From Chromera velia (taxonomy: Eukaryota > Sar > Chromeraceae): a stretch of DNA of 56,213 nucleotides. Shown piece by piece: positions 24,601 to 37,922 of the stretch. Numbering within the stretch: the first letter of the stretch is position 1; every line of letters starts with the position of its first letter. A program made the position numbers and the translations under genes. The stretch lies in contig JAHBMJ010000108.1 in assembly GCA_018398765.1 (NCBI GenBank), forward strand, positions 1 through 56,213, written 5' to 3'. The notes under the pieces are model-generated. The model was not told where the DNA came from. It did not search any database and saw nothing but the letters and a program-made list of their open reading frames with translations.

Positions 24601-25612
24601 TCAGGTCGCGCCGCCCAAGCGCAGACCCTCTGCGATTCCGGTGGTGCCCATGAGAACCCCCCCCCCCGCTGCCGTCCTGCATTCCCCCTCCCCCCCCTGC
24701 GGCTGTCGCGTTTTCCTTGTAGAGCTCCTCCCACACCTCCGCGATGTTCGGGGGCTCTGGAAGAGAGAGGTTCGTGAATTGGGCAGCGAAGACGTTGCGC
24801 GGCTCGAAGGTCTGATCAAAGGCGGGGAAGAAAGAACGCAAACAGAAGAAGGAACCGATGACTCATTGGGTCACTTTCTGGACGGGAAGAGTTATGGAGA
24901 GAGAAGGGCGAAAGAAAAAAGAACACAAGGTTTGAAGGAAGAGGGAAGAAACAGGGGGAATGGGGAAATCTCCTTTCTCGAGTCTGTACAAACGCGTTTC
25001 TGTCTCTCCCTCTCTCTCAAATGCGCTGTCCCGCTATCCTGGGCGTTTGCTTGTGTGCCTCAATTGTATCGGGAGGATGTGTCTCTGACTTTCTCGACTT
25101 ACATGCACTTCTGCCCGCAAGTAGTGCTGGAGGTGGTGAGGGAGATGCTGCAATTTTGCGTGTCTCTCCAGGTCCCCCTTATACTCTGCCTGGTATCTGT
25201 CGTTCACCGTCTTTCTCTCGTCCTCTTTGTCCTTGGCCATTTGGAGCCTGCCCCCTGTGTTGCCTCCGTAGAGCACAGGGGTCTTCTTCCTCGAGTGTGC
25301 GTCCACCACCTCTTCAAGCCATGAGGCCAGGTCTTTGGATATGCCCGTGGGAATGAGGGAGGCGGCCGCGTCTGGAATGTCCATTGAGACTCTTCGCTGC
25401 AACCCGGGGCGCGGTCCTTTGTTGAATGAGGAGGGCTGGGAGGAGGAGGGGAATTGAGGCAGAGAATGAGAAGAAGGGAAAACCGGAGGAGGGTCCGCTC
25501 CTGGCCTCTCCCCTTGTTGGTCCTGTGCTTCTGTTCCTGTCACACCCGGTGCTTCTGCCGCCTTCTTTTCGGCCTCAGGAGGAGGGGCGCCCGTGAGATT
25601 CAGGGGGTCCAT
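17903..25612 (-). CDS. Large FAM227-like (FWWh-domain) protein
   Basis: Ten exons with matching phases, about 1,333 residues: 25612-25103, 24811-24391, 24102-21860, 21340-21304, 20387-20328, 19944-19615, 19288-19184, 18708-18639, 18372-18303 and 18058-17903. The first ATG in frame is at 25612. Exons 2-3 carry '[13 protein letters not shown]', then '[12 protein letters not shown]'. About 55 residues later comes '[13 protein letters not shown]', with '[12 protein letters not shown]' close behind. This order resembles the FAM227 domain (FWWh motif, then an LxQAxYxxF helix and a DDxF segment). The second W of FWW is L. The long remainder is low-complexity, with His/Ser/Lys-rich and acidic blocks. 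A terminal '[13 protein letters not shown]' plus '[18 protein letters not shown]' helix precedes a Gly-rich tail. A small alternative exon (18531-18495) is possible. FAM227 proteins are associated with cilia or sperm flagella in animals. The gene is divergent from the polycystin-like gene. Confidence 0.6.
19029..19110. repeat. (GT)n(GC)n microsatellite in intron
   Basis: GTGCGTGTGCG then pure GT then GC dinucleotides, in the intron downstream of the 19288-19184 exon on the minus strand. Confidence 0.9.
19970..20010. repeat. (CATC)n microsatellite
   Basis: About ten CATC units in the intron just upstream (minus sense) of the exon starting at 19944. Confidence 0.95.
20394..20443 (-). repeat. 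(CT)n/(CCCT)n tract abutting a splice acceptor
   Basis: On the minus strand this reads as an uninterrupted pyrimidine microsatellite running directly into CCCTGCAG, the acceptor for the exon at 20387. It therefore appears to serve as the polypyrimidine tract. Confidence 0.8.
21618..21661. repeat. (AG)n microsatellite in intron
   Basis: Dinucleotide AG tract, pyrimidine-rich on the transcribed minus strand, in the 21341-21859 intron of the FAM227-like gene. Confidence 0.9.
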
Positions 25613-26804
25613 GCTGTCAGTTGGCTTTAACTTTTTTGCTTGTGCTGGAGTGGAATCTGGCCAGATTGAACCCAAGTTTCAGAGATCTGATATATAAAGG
25701 GGTCGATTGAATTGAACGAATGTAACGGAATCAATTGGGCTCGAGGGTTAGGGCTGCCTTGAGAGACTAACGGACAGCAACAGCAACTTTATTTCAAGAA
25801 CTCGATCGGCAACAGTTGCTTGCATGCACCGTCAGTCTGACAGTCTGATGGAAGTTCGAAAGCTTTGCCAATGTCTGTCTACATCCTCCCACAGGGGTTC
25901 GTTTGAAACCTTATGCATACTGGTTGCGCTTCTGCATGGTGAGAGCTGACATCAAAGCCTCGTTGCACGCGAACATTGAGCAGAGAGGACGTCTAAATGG
26001 CTGCAGACTTGCAGGCCGGAGAGTCCTGTGGAAGTATATTAATATATATCTCTGAGCGCGCAATTGGAGCGCATGTGTTGTTTATACGTGCAACAAGAAC
26101 ATAGAGCCGTATGCATGCATTCAATTCACGCTTCGTTGCTTTCCGTTGAGTGTTGTTCCTCCCTGTGCTTGTGGATCAAACCGCAATCTTCCCAGCAGAT
26201 CCACAGAGAAGAGGGAAGACTGATTGAAGGAAGAGAAAAGAAGCCATTCAACACGTCTAAAGCCGCATAAAAGAAGTGTAGAGACAGGTGTTGTTTGAAA
26301 ACAGTTGCACGGAATCTATATTCACGTCAGATTCGGTCTATATATACACATACTTATATATATGCAGACGTGCCTTTGAGCTTTCCTGTTCCTCTGTGCC
26401 ATACTCTCTATAATCACACTGTTGACACGACAAGCATCGACAGACTGGTCCGAGTGAATCTGGTCTCATTGAGCTCCGCGTTCTGGAGTCGTCGTGTTGT
26501 GTCTGTACGTTCGTCTTGACAATCAACAATTGAGCGAGGGTCGGAGACAGACGAGATCCGCACCACAGACAGATGAAGTCAGTGAAGTCTACGAGAAGCG
26601 AACTCCAGAATTCCGTGCAGGATCACAGCGGACTGAAGGAAGGAAGCAACCAAGCGAGCTACGGACACAAATCGATCTCCCCACACATATATATATATAT
26701 ATATATCTGCGTGGATATGTGTGATTGTGGTGGTGCAGGTAGATGGAATGCAAAGAGCTCGCGAGGGGCAAAAGAAAGTCTGACTTGACTGATCGAGAAC
26801 AGGA
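25613..26804. promoter_or_regulatory. Divergent promoter region between FAM227-like and polycystin-like genes
   Basis: About 1.2 kb separates the minus-strand start at 25612 from the plus-strand start at 26805. A TATATAAAGG sequence at about 25690 lies 75-90 bp from the minus-strand ATG, though in plus orientation. A (TA)n run at about 26687-26706 lies 100 bp upstream of the plus-strand ATG. No long supported coding frame occurs. Unlike the other minus-strand genes, there is no CpG-dense patch here. Confidence 0.4.
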
Positions 26805-29800
26805 ATGCCCAGCAGAGCGTATGCCAACAGCAGCGAGGAACATCACCCCGGTCGCGAGTACCTTCTTTACTTTCTCTTTTCGGTCGTGTTCGTTTGGATT
26901 TTCCTCCTAGACCTGGGCACAGAGGGGCAGTACCGTCAGCTGGCCTCCGTGAGTGCGGCATTCCAAGACTGCAACGTGCATGCGGGAGAGCCCGACGATG
27001 TGGTCTCGTGGGGAGACGTGCAGTCCTCAACTGAGGTGGGTCGGCCCGGGTCGCTCTGTTTCCACATGCATGCATGCATGCACATTGCATGAGCACATGT
27101 GTTCAACATGTTCAAGAAATGCATGCAACAATGTTACAGCATTAAGGGAAGCGCAGGAGCCAACGAAAGTAGGCCGCTGAGAGGCACCGCAGACGAAGGT
27201 GATAATGTGTGGCAATTGGGGGTAGAGAGAAGCCATGAGCCTGGGCCAGACCGAGACCGGTCTGTCGAATAATGCTTTCACATATTTTCGATAGGTCTCT
27301 CCGGTTTTCGCCAGATGAAAAGAAATGCTGTAAGCTTAGTGGCTCTTTCTGAGTGCATTTGCGAGCCTCCCTGCCTGCCTACCTGCCTGGGTTTGTGCAG
27401 GTATTTTCCTGGGTGGCCTACTGCGTGCTTCCAACGATCAGGTCCGGCGTTGCTGCTTCCTACAATGGAATCGTGGGGGGCAGGCTGAGCGTGGACAAGT
27501 TTGCATACGGTCTGAATGAGCAGAGCGACTCGAAAAGCTTCATTGCAGTCGTGCAGAACCAGGCAGGAGGGACCGACCAGTTCGCCACACCAACAGAGAC
27601 GACGGCGACAGAGCAGACGGGAACCACAGCCTCGTTCTCCTTCTCTGCTCTCGGGAGAAGTGAGGAAGCTGGAGAGGTGGATGACAAGGAAGACACAGGC
27701 CAAAAGAGTTTCCCATCCTCCTCTTCTTCGTCCTTTTCTGTGTTTGGAAGCGACAAAGAGACAAAGAGAGGGCTACAGGACTCTGGAACAACAACAGAGA
27801 CGGCAGCTGCATCGGTGACAGTCGTCTACTTTCGCCCTCAGGTCGGTTGAACAGTCTGTCCGTCAGGAGGCATTCAGTCAGCCCCACAGCTGGTTTGTGA
27901 CCATCTTCTAAGCACCTGCTTCCCCTATTTTGCATCATCTCTTTCCTCCCTGGGTTCCTTTTTGCGCATTTTCCTTGTGGATTCTTGATGCGTCAGTGTC
28001 AAATGGGACGGAAAAGAAAAACGTAAAAGTGTAAGCGCGCGCGCGCGCGCGCGTGTGTGTGTGTGTGCATTTTTTCCGCGTGGGAAGTTTCGACTGATGC
28101 CTTCTCTGCCCCTCTTTTTCGTCTTCTCTCTCAGGATTTCTCGGGCAATGTGGTGGGACTGCAGACGGCAGTTTCTGACGGCTGGTCAGTGCGTGTCTTA
28201 GGGGTTGAGTCGGTGTATGAGTGGGCACTGGCAGGAGAGGAAACAATCGCAAGAACAAAAAGAGAATATGGTTCAATGGCCATGAGGGATTTCATCGTCG
28301 TGTTGGCAGGGAGGTTTTCGTTTTGTATTTGTGCTGTTGTTCTGTTGCTCGGAGGTATGGGCTTGTGCGTTTCTCTGTCTTTTTTTATTTGGGTGTGCTT
28401 TTAAGGCTTACCTCAGAGGGGTTTGTGATAAGCACTTGTATTTGACTTTCATCTGTATTTGCCATCTGTTTTTTGAGACTTCTTGCAGGTTTGCTCTTCC
28501 AGGCAGCAACCTGAGATTTGAAGTTCTGCTGTACAACGGGAACCTCGATAAGTTCGCACTCATGGTGTATACTTTCACCGGGAGTGGTGCGGGGTCGGTA
28601 GGGGGACCTGGGGAAAAGGGCGGGAGCCGAGAGAAGGAAAGACGTGAGAGGAACAAGACAAATGAGTCAAAGCCTTCTTTCAGCCTTGACCCGCAAAATT
28701 TTCCGTCTCTTTTTCCATCCAACTTCTGCGATTATATGTGCATTTTTCGACAATGGCACCGTTGGGATCGTTCATGAGTTGTGTTTTCGATGTGAGTAGC
28801 TTCCGAAGTGGTCCCAGTGCAAATTTACAGGTTTGTTGTTTTACCCGAAGGTTCATTTTTGTGCAAAGCGAATGGAATGGCTTCGGTGCTGCAATGCCGA
28901 TTTCTGCATTTATTTTGATTCTTTGAATTGTCTTTCTTTCGATCGTGTTGCAAGCAGATTTGTAGAGAAAGGAAGGGACCGATGGAGCATTTCGGCAGTG
29001 CAGTGGAACGATGGAGGAACAGTCTTCCTCCGGAGTATCTATCTGATGTTTGTGATCTGGTCAGTTAGTCAGTCAGTGGAGTCGATCTTCGCGATATTGA
29101 TTTTGTCAACGAGAACTCAATGCATCAGGTGATTTTTTGAGATTCTCCGATGGGGGGGAGCACAGACAATGGTCATTTTCTGCAGAGACGTTTCCATATC
29201 GCTTGTTCCGTTTCAGTAAAAGATCTGACTGAAGGCTTTTTGTACATACGCAGAACCGGCACAAAACAAATCTCTCGATCGATCACTGCAGGTATGCGTT
29301 TGTGGAGGTCCAGGCAATACTCCAGCTGCGTCGGTGGCTTCACGGAGATTTGGGGGAGGCTTTCTCGACCTACTTTCAGGAGAGGCTTCTGCCTTTTCTG
29401 ATTGTGGTCATGCACTTTGTGTATGCGGGTCTTTTGGGTCAGTCAATGTTGGTTTTTCCCTTTTGTTTGTACGTGGAATCCCCTTTCGCTTTATCTGATA
29501 TTCGTTCTCGTTGGCTGGTCGACAAAATGACTTTCTTCCTACCCAAGTGCTGAAGGAAGAAACAAGATAGAGAAGAAGTGAAAGAGAGCAAAGGCGAAAC
29601 CTCATCAGGACTTCTCTTTCAGTCTGCGTCCTCTATCTGTGTCCCTTCAATGTCTTTCGGGTTCCCTCAGCTTTCTTTTGATGGCGCTCTCTCTCTGCTC
29701 TTTCAGGACCTCAAAGTTTCTTCTTCACCGCGCATTTGTGGACCTGGTATCTTGCCGCCCGTTGGCTTTTGCCCAGACTTACTCACCACGTCTTGTATTT

Positions 29801-30110
29801 CTTTCATCTCTCCTGCAGGGGCAATTTCATCTTCTCTCTCTGCGACGAAGATCCCTGCCGTCTCTGTGCTGTCAACAGCGACAGACGACACACTGGCCGG
29901 ATATTTCACAAACGTCAAAAACGCTACCATGGCGTTTGACGTCTTTGAAGTGAGTGAGTCTCCATCGGCATCCATCAGCCTGACTCTCTGTCTACCGATC
30001 TGCCTGTCTGTGGGCCTGTAGCCACCCTGTGCTCCCATTCTCTTCCGCTCGTTCAATAAAGAAACCCGCACGACATGCATGTAGAAGGTCTCTCTCTCTC
30101 TCCCTCCCTC

Positions 30111-30156
<46 letters not shown>

Positions 30157-32128
30157 CGTGTGCGTGCGTGTCCATGCCTTCGTCTCTCGACCAGCTGTCT
30201 TCTTGGAGTCGCTTCCTTTCCTTTTCGTTCGGCTTTACAGGTGTGTATGTTGCTTGCTGCATACACAGCATGCAGCCGAAGAGGGGCTAGCGTTCGAACT
30301 TCGTCGTTCTCATCTGGGTTGACTTCATGGCACTATCAGGGTTCGTTCTTGACTCAGCTGATTCTCATTATCTTGCATGCCTTTTTCACTCTCCCTCTCC
30401 CCCCTTTTCCTTCCCTGAGTGCAGATTTGGGGCTCCGTTCTGGTGGTCTTCATGGCCATCCGGGTGTTGAGCTTCCTGAAGGACTTCCACGCCTCCTTCG
30501 GGCTTGTCGTGAGAACTTTGAACTCTGCTTTTCCTTTGGTGGAAGGGGTCACTTTCACCGGTTTGTCCGAAGAGGGAGGGAAGAAGGATGAGTCACGAAG
30601 TGTTATACAGCTTTTGACTGACTGGGAGTTTGAGTGGCCGTAGCCGTATCTGTTGCTGTGTATGTGCACACACATGTGTATGCCTGCAAGTGTTGAATCT
30701 GTCTGTGTGCAGCTGCCATCATTGTGTCTGGCATTGCGACTGGAATGTTTTTCTTGTTGGGGTCCTCTGAGGCTTCTTTTGGCGAGTGGCCAGATGCCTG
30801 GGGGGAGACTTACAGGTCTGTTGCGAGAGACTTCCTTCCTTTTTGTTTTCTGTTCTCAACGAAATTATTTCTTGCCTTAAGAGAGGGAGAGCAGGTGTGA
30901 CCAAGAGGGCCCGGAACAAGGTAGCAGTCGTGGAAGGAACCTTCGTGGAAACACCCATTGAGTGTGTGAGTGTGTGAGTATGTGTGGTTGTCTTTTTTGT
31001 ATTTCTGCTCTTGCAATTATGTTGGGCGCATCTTCCGCAGTCTGACTTCACCTCATTCCTCTCCTTCTCGCTCTTTGCCTCCTTCTCCCTCCACGCAGGT
31101 TCCTCTTCGACCCGCCGGGCTTTGACGATCTCGCAGCCTCGGACTTCCCCTTCACAAGCACGGTGGGTGCGTAAGGGGACGATGGAAAAGTGGATTTGTT
31201 TGAACGGAGTGTTGGCTTCTATTTCAGAATGGTTCAGTGGCCTTTTTTTCACATCCCTCGCTGCCTTTCTTCCGCCTCCGTTTCCTCCTTTTTTTCTTTT
31301 CCGTTCCCCACCTTCCCTCCCCGTCTTTTTACTTGCTTGTGTGTCTGTCGGTCTTGTTTCCTTCCCCACGCTATCATGCTACACTTACGATGTGGTCCTG
31401 CAAGAATCTGCATGGAAGAGCTCTGGGAGGTCTTTTTTTTGTTGTTTTTGTCTGCACTGACGGACCCGGAAGGGGTTGTTTTTCGTCTGTCTTTGCACTC
31501 TCTTGATGCATAAATAAATAATGAAGATCATGCATGGATGCAGTTTGTGATGGGCATTGCGGCCCTCTGCTACTTCTTCGGCGTGGTTCCCGTCTTTGTG
31601 GCAGTGGTCGTTGCTGCCTATGAGGAGGAGAGGGAAGATCTCCAGGATGAAGAGACAGGCAAGCAGAACCTCAAAACAATGTACTTGCACTCATGCAGGT
31701 TCATGCACTCATGTCGAAAAGAAAGAGTTCGGACAACAATTGCCTGCACACTCTTAATTGTATTGCCTTCCAGAGTTTGTTACACTTTTCCACCTTAGTG
31801 CATGGCTGGAGCTCTTCTGCCTCTTGCACGAAAAAATAAAAGTGTTCAAATAGCAGATCGAAAATTATCGCACAGGCCCACATCACATAAGATTCCTTCT
31901 TGCATCGGGTGACTGAGTGCAGAAGAGGCCATCATGAAGGGCATCGCCGAGTTGCGAGACGTCGCCGTTTGTGGATGCTCTCAGGTGAGTGAGGAGATGA
32001 TATCATACAAGCCTCCCCATAATGTCCGTGAGATGAGATGAGATCCTTCACACTTCTTGGTCCCCTAAAGGCTGTGGTTTGTCAGACCAGTGGAAGGTTT
32101 CCTTTCTCGTCAGAGTTTTCCTCTTTTG

Positions 32129-32210
<82 letters not shown>

Positions 32211-35200
32211 CTCCCTCTGTCTATCTTCCATCCATCCATTTGTCGATCCCTATCTCCTCCTTTGCTGCTGTACTGTCTGGCTTTTCTCCCTTGCCAATTT
32301 ACATTTATCCAGAAACGCAGTTGTCTCTTCCTCTTTAGTTGAGTACTCACCTGAAATCGTGACGAATGCAGATTTCTGTGAACGTGTGTGCTTCTTTGGA
32401 TATATCTGTTCTCACTTTGAGCTTTTCTTTGTTCACACTTGCTTATTTCCCTCTCCCTGCCTGCCTACAGGAGGTGGACGAAAAGGGTGATCCGAACGAG
32501 GCCCTCATCGCAAAAGAGAAAAAAGAAGAAAAGACCACAGTGCAGGGAATGAAGAGAGACCGACTTCGAAGACAAATTCGTATTCCATTTGCCGTCTTCT
32601 TCTTCTGCGTGACCGTCTTCTTCTACGTATCCAGTAAGTCTTTTTTTTTTTCTTCTTCTACGTATCCAGTCAGTCTTTTTTTTTCTTCTTCTTCTTCTTC
32701 TACGTATCCAGTAAGTCAATGAGTTAGTCAGCAAGTCAGTTAGACAATCAGGTAGTCAGTCACTTACTCTTCTTCTTTGCGGGTTTCTTCGCCAGTATCT
32801 CTTACCTCAGTTACTTTCATCTGCACTGTTTCTGTGTGTTCCCCTCCCCTCTGTGCATTGCACCTTTTGGAGCTCATGCGGAAAGTCGTACAGCTTTCCT
32901 TTACCTCTCTTCTCCACTCGTACTTTTGTTTTTGCTTCTTTATCCCATCGCAAATGGCCACGGCAATTTACCTCCCTGTCTGTATGCAGGCATCCTCCAA
33001 ATCAACGTAGAAGACCAACTGACGGCCTTCAACCACTCCAAGAGACTCGCGGCACAGTCCTTCTCGAGTGCTTCTCCTGTCCAGATCACAAACTCATCCT
33101 CAGGACTCAAGTCAGTCAGTACGCCAGTCTGCCTGTCAACCAGGCAGGCAGGTAGGCAGGCGGGCAAAAAGCGAAAAAAATCAGACCGTTTGACAGAGAG
33201 TCCTCACAGAAATCTGCAGTCACTTGAACGAGAGGCAGTCAGTCTCCTCGTCAGCTATTGACGGACTCGTGTTGCAAAATTTGACTTTTTGGTACCAGTC
33301 TGGAATGAAGTGTGTGTTTACTCCTTGGCCGCTTTTCTGGCGATGTGGAAGGGATCTGATGAGGGTCGCAATGGTCGTGCAGATAGAATTTATGTGCTCT
33401 CTCTTGATTTTCTGAAAGTTGGCAAGTTCTTGATTGGAAAATTGTTGTGCTGCATACTTGTTGCAGGACGTTGAATGAATTTACGGCAACAGATACCTCA
33501 ACGCAGAGCGGCACTGTCTCCACGGCGTCCGCTTCTTCTATCTCTTCTTCCCCATCCTCTTCATTTTTCACTGCCCGTTTGGAATCTCTGTCCCCCTCTC
33601 CTCCTGAGGCCGCGGCTCCTTCCTCTCATTCAAACAGGCACCGCCGCGTTCTGTCTCCAAAGGAAACGCCGGGGCAAAAAGGAAGTGAAGCCCGGCCGGG
33701 GGACTCGAAGATGATCGAGAGGGCAGAAAGGAGAATAAAAGAAGCTCGGAAGAGGAAAGAAAGAAAACGCTGTGCAAGTCGAGGCCGCGGCAGAAGCACA
33801 AAATGCTTTGATGAAACAAAGAAGGGTAGAAGGCGGCAGCGATCGAAAGCCGGCGGGGCATCCGATTTCTCTGCCACCCCTGACATGAACAGGGACTCCA
33901 GAAGGCTCCAGGGTGAGTGCGATCCGCCGTCTCATTCGTTTTTGTTTTTGACTCTATCTTTCCTCCCTTCCTTCCTTTCCCCTTTTCCCTTTTTCCTTCC
34001 TTTTGCTGGTCGAGTTTGAATCGAATGCGGCGATGCCAATGTGTTGTTCTGTACGTGGACCGGGGAGACGCGTTTACAAACGGACACGCATGCGTGCCCG
34101 CTCACAGTGATGCACACATATGCGAACACAGAAGGGTATCTGCCCTTCTCTCTCTTTTCACGTCTGTTGTGCGTCTGTCTGTTTTTTTTCTTTCTTTCTC
34201 TTTGCTCTCTTTCCCGTTCACTTGTCTGTCTGTCGGCCTGCCTGCCGATCTTTCTTGCTTCCCTCCAGAGGTGAATGTTGAGGAAAGCGGCCTCACCACC
34301 TCCAGCGAGTGGGATGGGTATCTGAACGGAGACAGTGGGACTGACGTTGTGGAGAGAGAAATCGAATTCTCGGTCCGTCATGCTTCGATCGTCATGGTAC
34401 TGCGATTCTGTGTCTTTTTTACTCTGAGACAGTCGTACTTGTAGCAGTCACACCCGCTCCAAAGGTACCGAAAGGGAGGTCTTCAAAACTCAGCGTCACG
34501 AACAAAAGTTGCTTTCCACTTCATTTTTATCCTACTTTGCAGAAAAGTGCCCGAACTTGCTGCAGAATCATTGAACGAACCAACGAGGAGAAGAAGAGGC
34601 TGTTTCAAGAGGCTGCCGAGCTTCTTTGAGTTGCCAACTCAATTTAACGCATTCTTATCGCTCGATGTCGCCTGAGTCATTTGTCAGTCAGCTCTGTGTC
34701 TTGAGGACATACACACTCTTTCGTCTATCCCATTTCGTTGATGACCCCCTGTGTCCTTTTTCTGCTTCCAACTTTCCCTCTCTTCTTCAACGAAACAGGA
34801 AGCACAAACTCTCGACGGTCTCTGGGACTGGATCAATCAGACAGTTGTCATGGTCAGTGGGCTTCTGCGGGCAAATCAGTTGGTTGATTGGGGACATGAT
34901 GGAATCAAAAGAGAATTAAAGCCACAGGCACAAAGCAAGAATGACACATGTGAGGTGGAAATCGAGGAGCCTTACAAAAGGGAAGCAAATAACGAGGTCT
35001 TCAAACACCTCCAGAAGATTGATACAATACTTCTATCGTTGCGATTTTTTTTTCAGTGTCGCTTCACTAACCCTATCAAAAAGCGGTCGAGAAGAGGGCT
35101 TGAAGCTGAGAGACAGGTTTCTCTCTGTCATCTGAAATCGATGTGCGGTCAAGTGTCGACGCTCTGAAAAGAATCCAATTGACAAAGACACCCTGCAGAG

Positions 35201-35684
35201 ATGAAAAATCAGAGCGCGAAGCCGCAGTGCCAGTCGTGCACATGAGTTTCTCTCTCTGGCGCAATCTGTCACTTAGGTACTTACATACACCCTGACGTTC
35301 TTTCTAGTGGTTATCCCTGTCTGTCTCTGCAGAAGATGCTGCAAGTCACCGCGGGAACCCATGAGCTCTTCCTTTCCAACCCTCCCGTCCGACTGCGCGT
35401 GTGGAGAGACGGCATCGCCTCAAATGGAAATGGGGTCACATCGGAGTTTCAGCCAAAGTCAGTGCGTGCGTCATTCAATGGCAGTGAAGTGAATTGAGAT
35501 GCAGCTGAGGATCAAAAGAATGAAGGGAACTATTGATGGGTGGAGGGCCACAAAGATTTATTTGTGCCATGTACTTAGGTCTGCAGAGTGAAATTGGTTA
35601 TTTTGGCTGCATGTACATCAATATGTAGGGCAAAGATACACTTTTTCCCTCCAACATCCCTCCACCCACCGACCCAACCACCCC

Positions 35685-35715
<31 letters not shown>

Positions 35716-37881
35716 GTGTCTGTGCAGAGTCCGAAATGACGAAGTGATCGAAGAGGACACAGCTTCGACCTCAGCCTTTGACCTGAGTCCTTTCGGAACT
35801 AACGGGACTGACTTCTCTCCGGATACCTCCACAGGATACACGGATGCCTTCATTGAACTGGGTCAGCAGCCAGCCGAACGTAGAGTTATCATATGCACCG
35901 GTTGACGAATATTTTGAAGCGCGTTTTTGGCTTGATCTTCTTTGTATTTTTCCTCTGGCCTCACCCCTCTTCTCCCCTCTTCTGATCTCCCACCCTTAAT
36001 TCTCCCCTCCCTTCTCATGCAGGGACCCAGACAGCAATGAAGGCCCAGGTCGCCTCCCTGAAGAGTCTCAACCTCCTTGACTACCAGACAGCCTCTGTTC
36101 AGGTTGCCTGGACGGCCTTCGACGGGGATGGACTGTCCGTCACTCAGTGGAGAGAAATATGTCTGAACAGAGAAAGAGAATAAACAGAAGAGAAACAGTA
36201 AAGGACTTTTTATGTCCGATTGACTCCAGAAAACAAAAGGAAACACAGGAGTGATGCAGTGAGAAGAAAACTACCGTCGTCCCAAGCTGGTCTCCCTGTC
36301 CTGCCTGTCGCCCCCTTTTGTCCTTCTACCAGTTGAGTTGCCGTGCACCTGGCACACGCGGGGCTTCTGAACTTCACTCAGCCTCATCATCACTCAGCCT
36401 TTTTCTCTGTCCTGCAGCTCTGTACAAACCACCACCGCAACCTTCCGCGTTGACCCAGCGGGCGGCATCAACAGCCAGATCCAGTCTGCAGCCATGAACT
36501 TGGAAGGTTGGCTTCCTTCACCGCGTTTGGGTTCAGTCTTGTAGCGTCTTTTGACAGCCTTTAATGAATCGATGATGAAATGAATATGCACTGACGGACT
36601 GTTTGTGGACATGGATTTGTGCATAGCTTTGGAGTCTCCTGGCAGTTTGAACAGATGACAGGCAAGCACACTGGTTTTCGAGAGAAAAAATGAAATGCAC
36701 GCATGAATAGACCTGCCCCGCTTCTGGACGAAACCATATCAATGAAAATGTGTGCAGAGCGGCAGTATATCTGATTAATGATCCGGCGTTTACCTGTCAA
36801 GTCTTTGATGAAGTACGTCCCCAACTGATGTCGTAAATAAATTGACAGGCATCTTCCACCTTTGTCTGCAGAAAAAGGCAGCATATCTGAGGTCTCCTAC
36901 AGTCTGGGTGTGACTGCCTTCACCCTGATTGGGCTCTACCTTGTCTGTCTGGTCTCTCTGGGAACCCTCCGGCTGATCCCTTTCGACGGATGGTCGGTCG
37001 CTCTCTTTCGCTCTCTCTTTTTGAAGTCAACTGGCTTTTTGAAGCCTCCTGTGCCAAGGAGTGCTTCACTTCAGACTCTCGAAATTACGCATGCGTTTTA
37101 TCACACACTGACTTCATCGCTTCACTTCGTTGAAGGCCTTTAAGGAGAGACACAGGGATCATAGGGTCCCATTTCATGGCCTTTTGGTGATAGGTCCCCT
37201 GACACATCCCCCTCCTCCCCTCTCTGCAGGATAGCAGTTGATGCAGGCGTCCTTGCTGCAGCAACGGCAGCTGCGTTCACATGGACCCGTCTCGTGCTCA
37301 TCACAGTGGACCCCTCCTGGCTTCAAACAGAGTACCCATCAGGGGATCCCCCCGGGTCACCAACCCGAGACCTTGTGCCTGGGTGGGTAAGGGGAAAAGG
37401 GAATAGACTTTCTCTTTCCTGATTTGTTTTTCGGATCATGCGTCTCTGTTGGGGTGGCTGTTTGACATACCTTAGATATATTTTTTAGTCGGTCTGTATG
37501 CGTCGCTTGATTTTCCACATCTTTCTTTCTACATACCTGTAGGATGCATTCTTGATGCGTGACACAAAGAGACACAAACATGGCGGAGAAACAAAGAAGC
37601 AAGATGACGCGCTCCGAACAACTATAGCTCCTGACTGGATCAATTCCCACACAGTTGCCCCCCCCCCAGTCGCAATCCGGTTACCTCTTTCCACCACTCA
37701 TGTGCGCTCATCGTGTTACAGATTCGCTCATCTTTGTACCTCTCTTCGTTCTGTCTGAGCGTTTGCGTGCAGCCCCGACAGATGGTATGCCTACACGGTC
37801 GGGAAGACAGAGACGCCCCATGCGAATGCTCCAAGCAGTGACAGGGCAGGAAGAATCATGGACGGCTTTGCTCAGGTCAGT

Positions 37882-37922
<41 letters not shown>

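Larger units (their letters stand above)
26805..31984 (+). other. Polycystin-like module A (exons 1-12)
   Basis: Helix S1 is 'YLLYFLFSVVFVWIFLLDLG' in exon 1. A short extracellular TOP-like region follows, including 'SDGWFALPGSNLRFEVLLYN' (compare the DGW and YN motifs of polycystins). S2 is 'VFLRSIYLMFVIW', S3 'LLPFLIVVMHFVYAG', S4 'SVLVVFMAIRVLSFLK' and the S4-S5 linker 'LVVRTLNSAFP'. S5 is 'AIIVSGIATGMFFLLGS', the pore region 'SEASFGEWPDAWGETYR', and S6 'FFGVVPVFVAVVVAAYEEER'. The Gly-Asp filter motif of animal PKD2 is not evident; 'FLFDPPGFDDL' occupies the equivalent place. The module ends in a charged linker (EEAIMKGIAELRD) with no stop before the next splice. Intron 31659-31922 starts with GC rather than GT. 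Confidence 0.55.
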
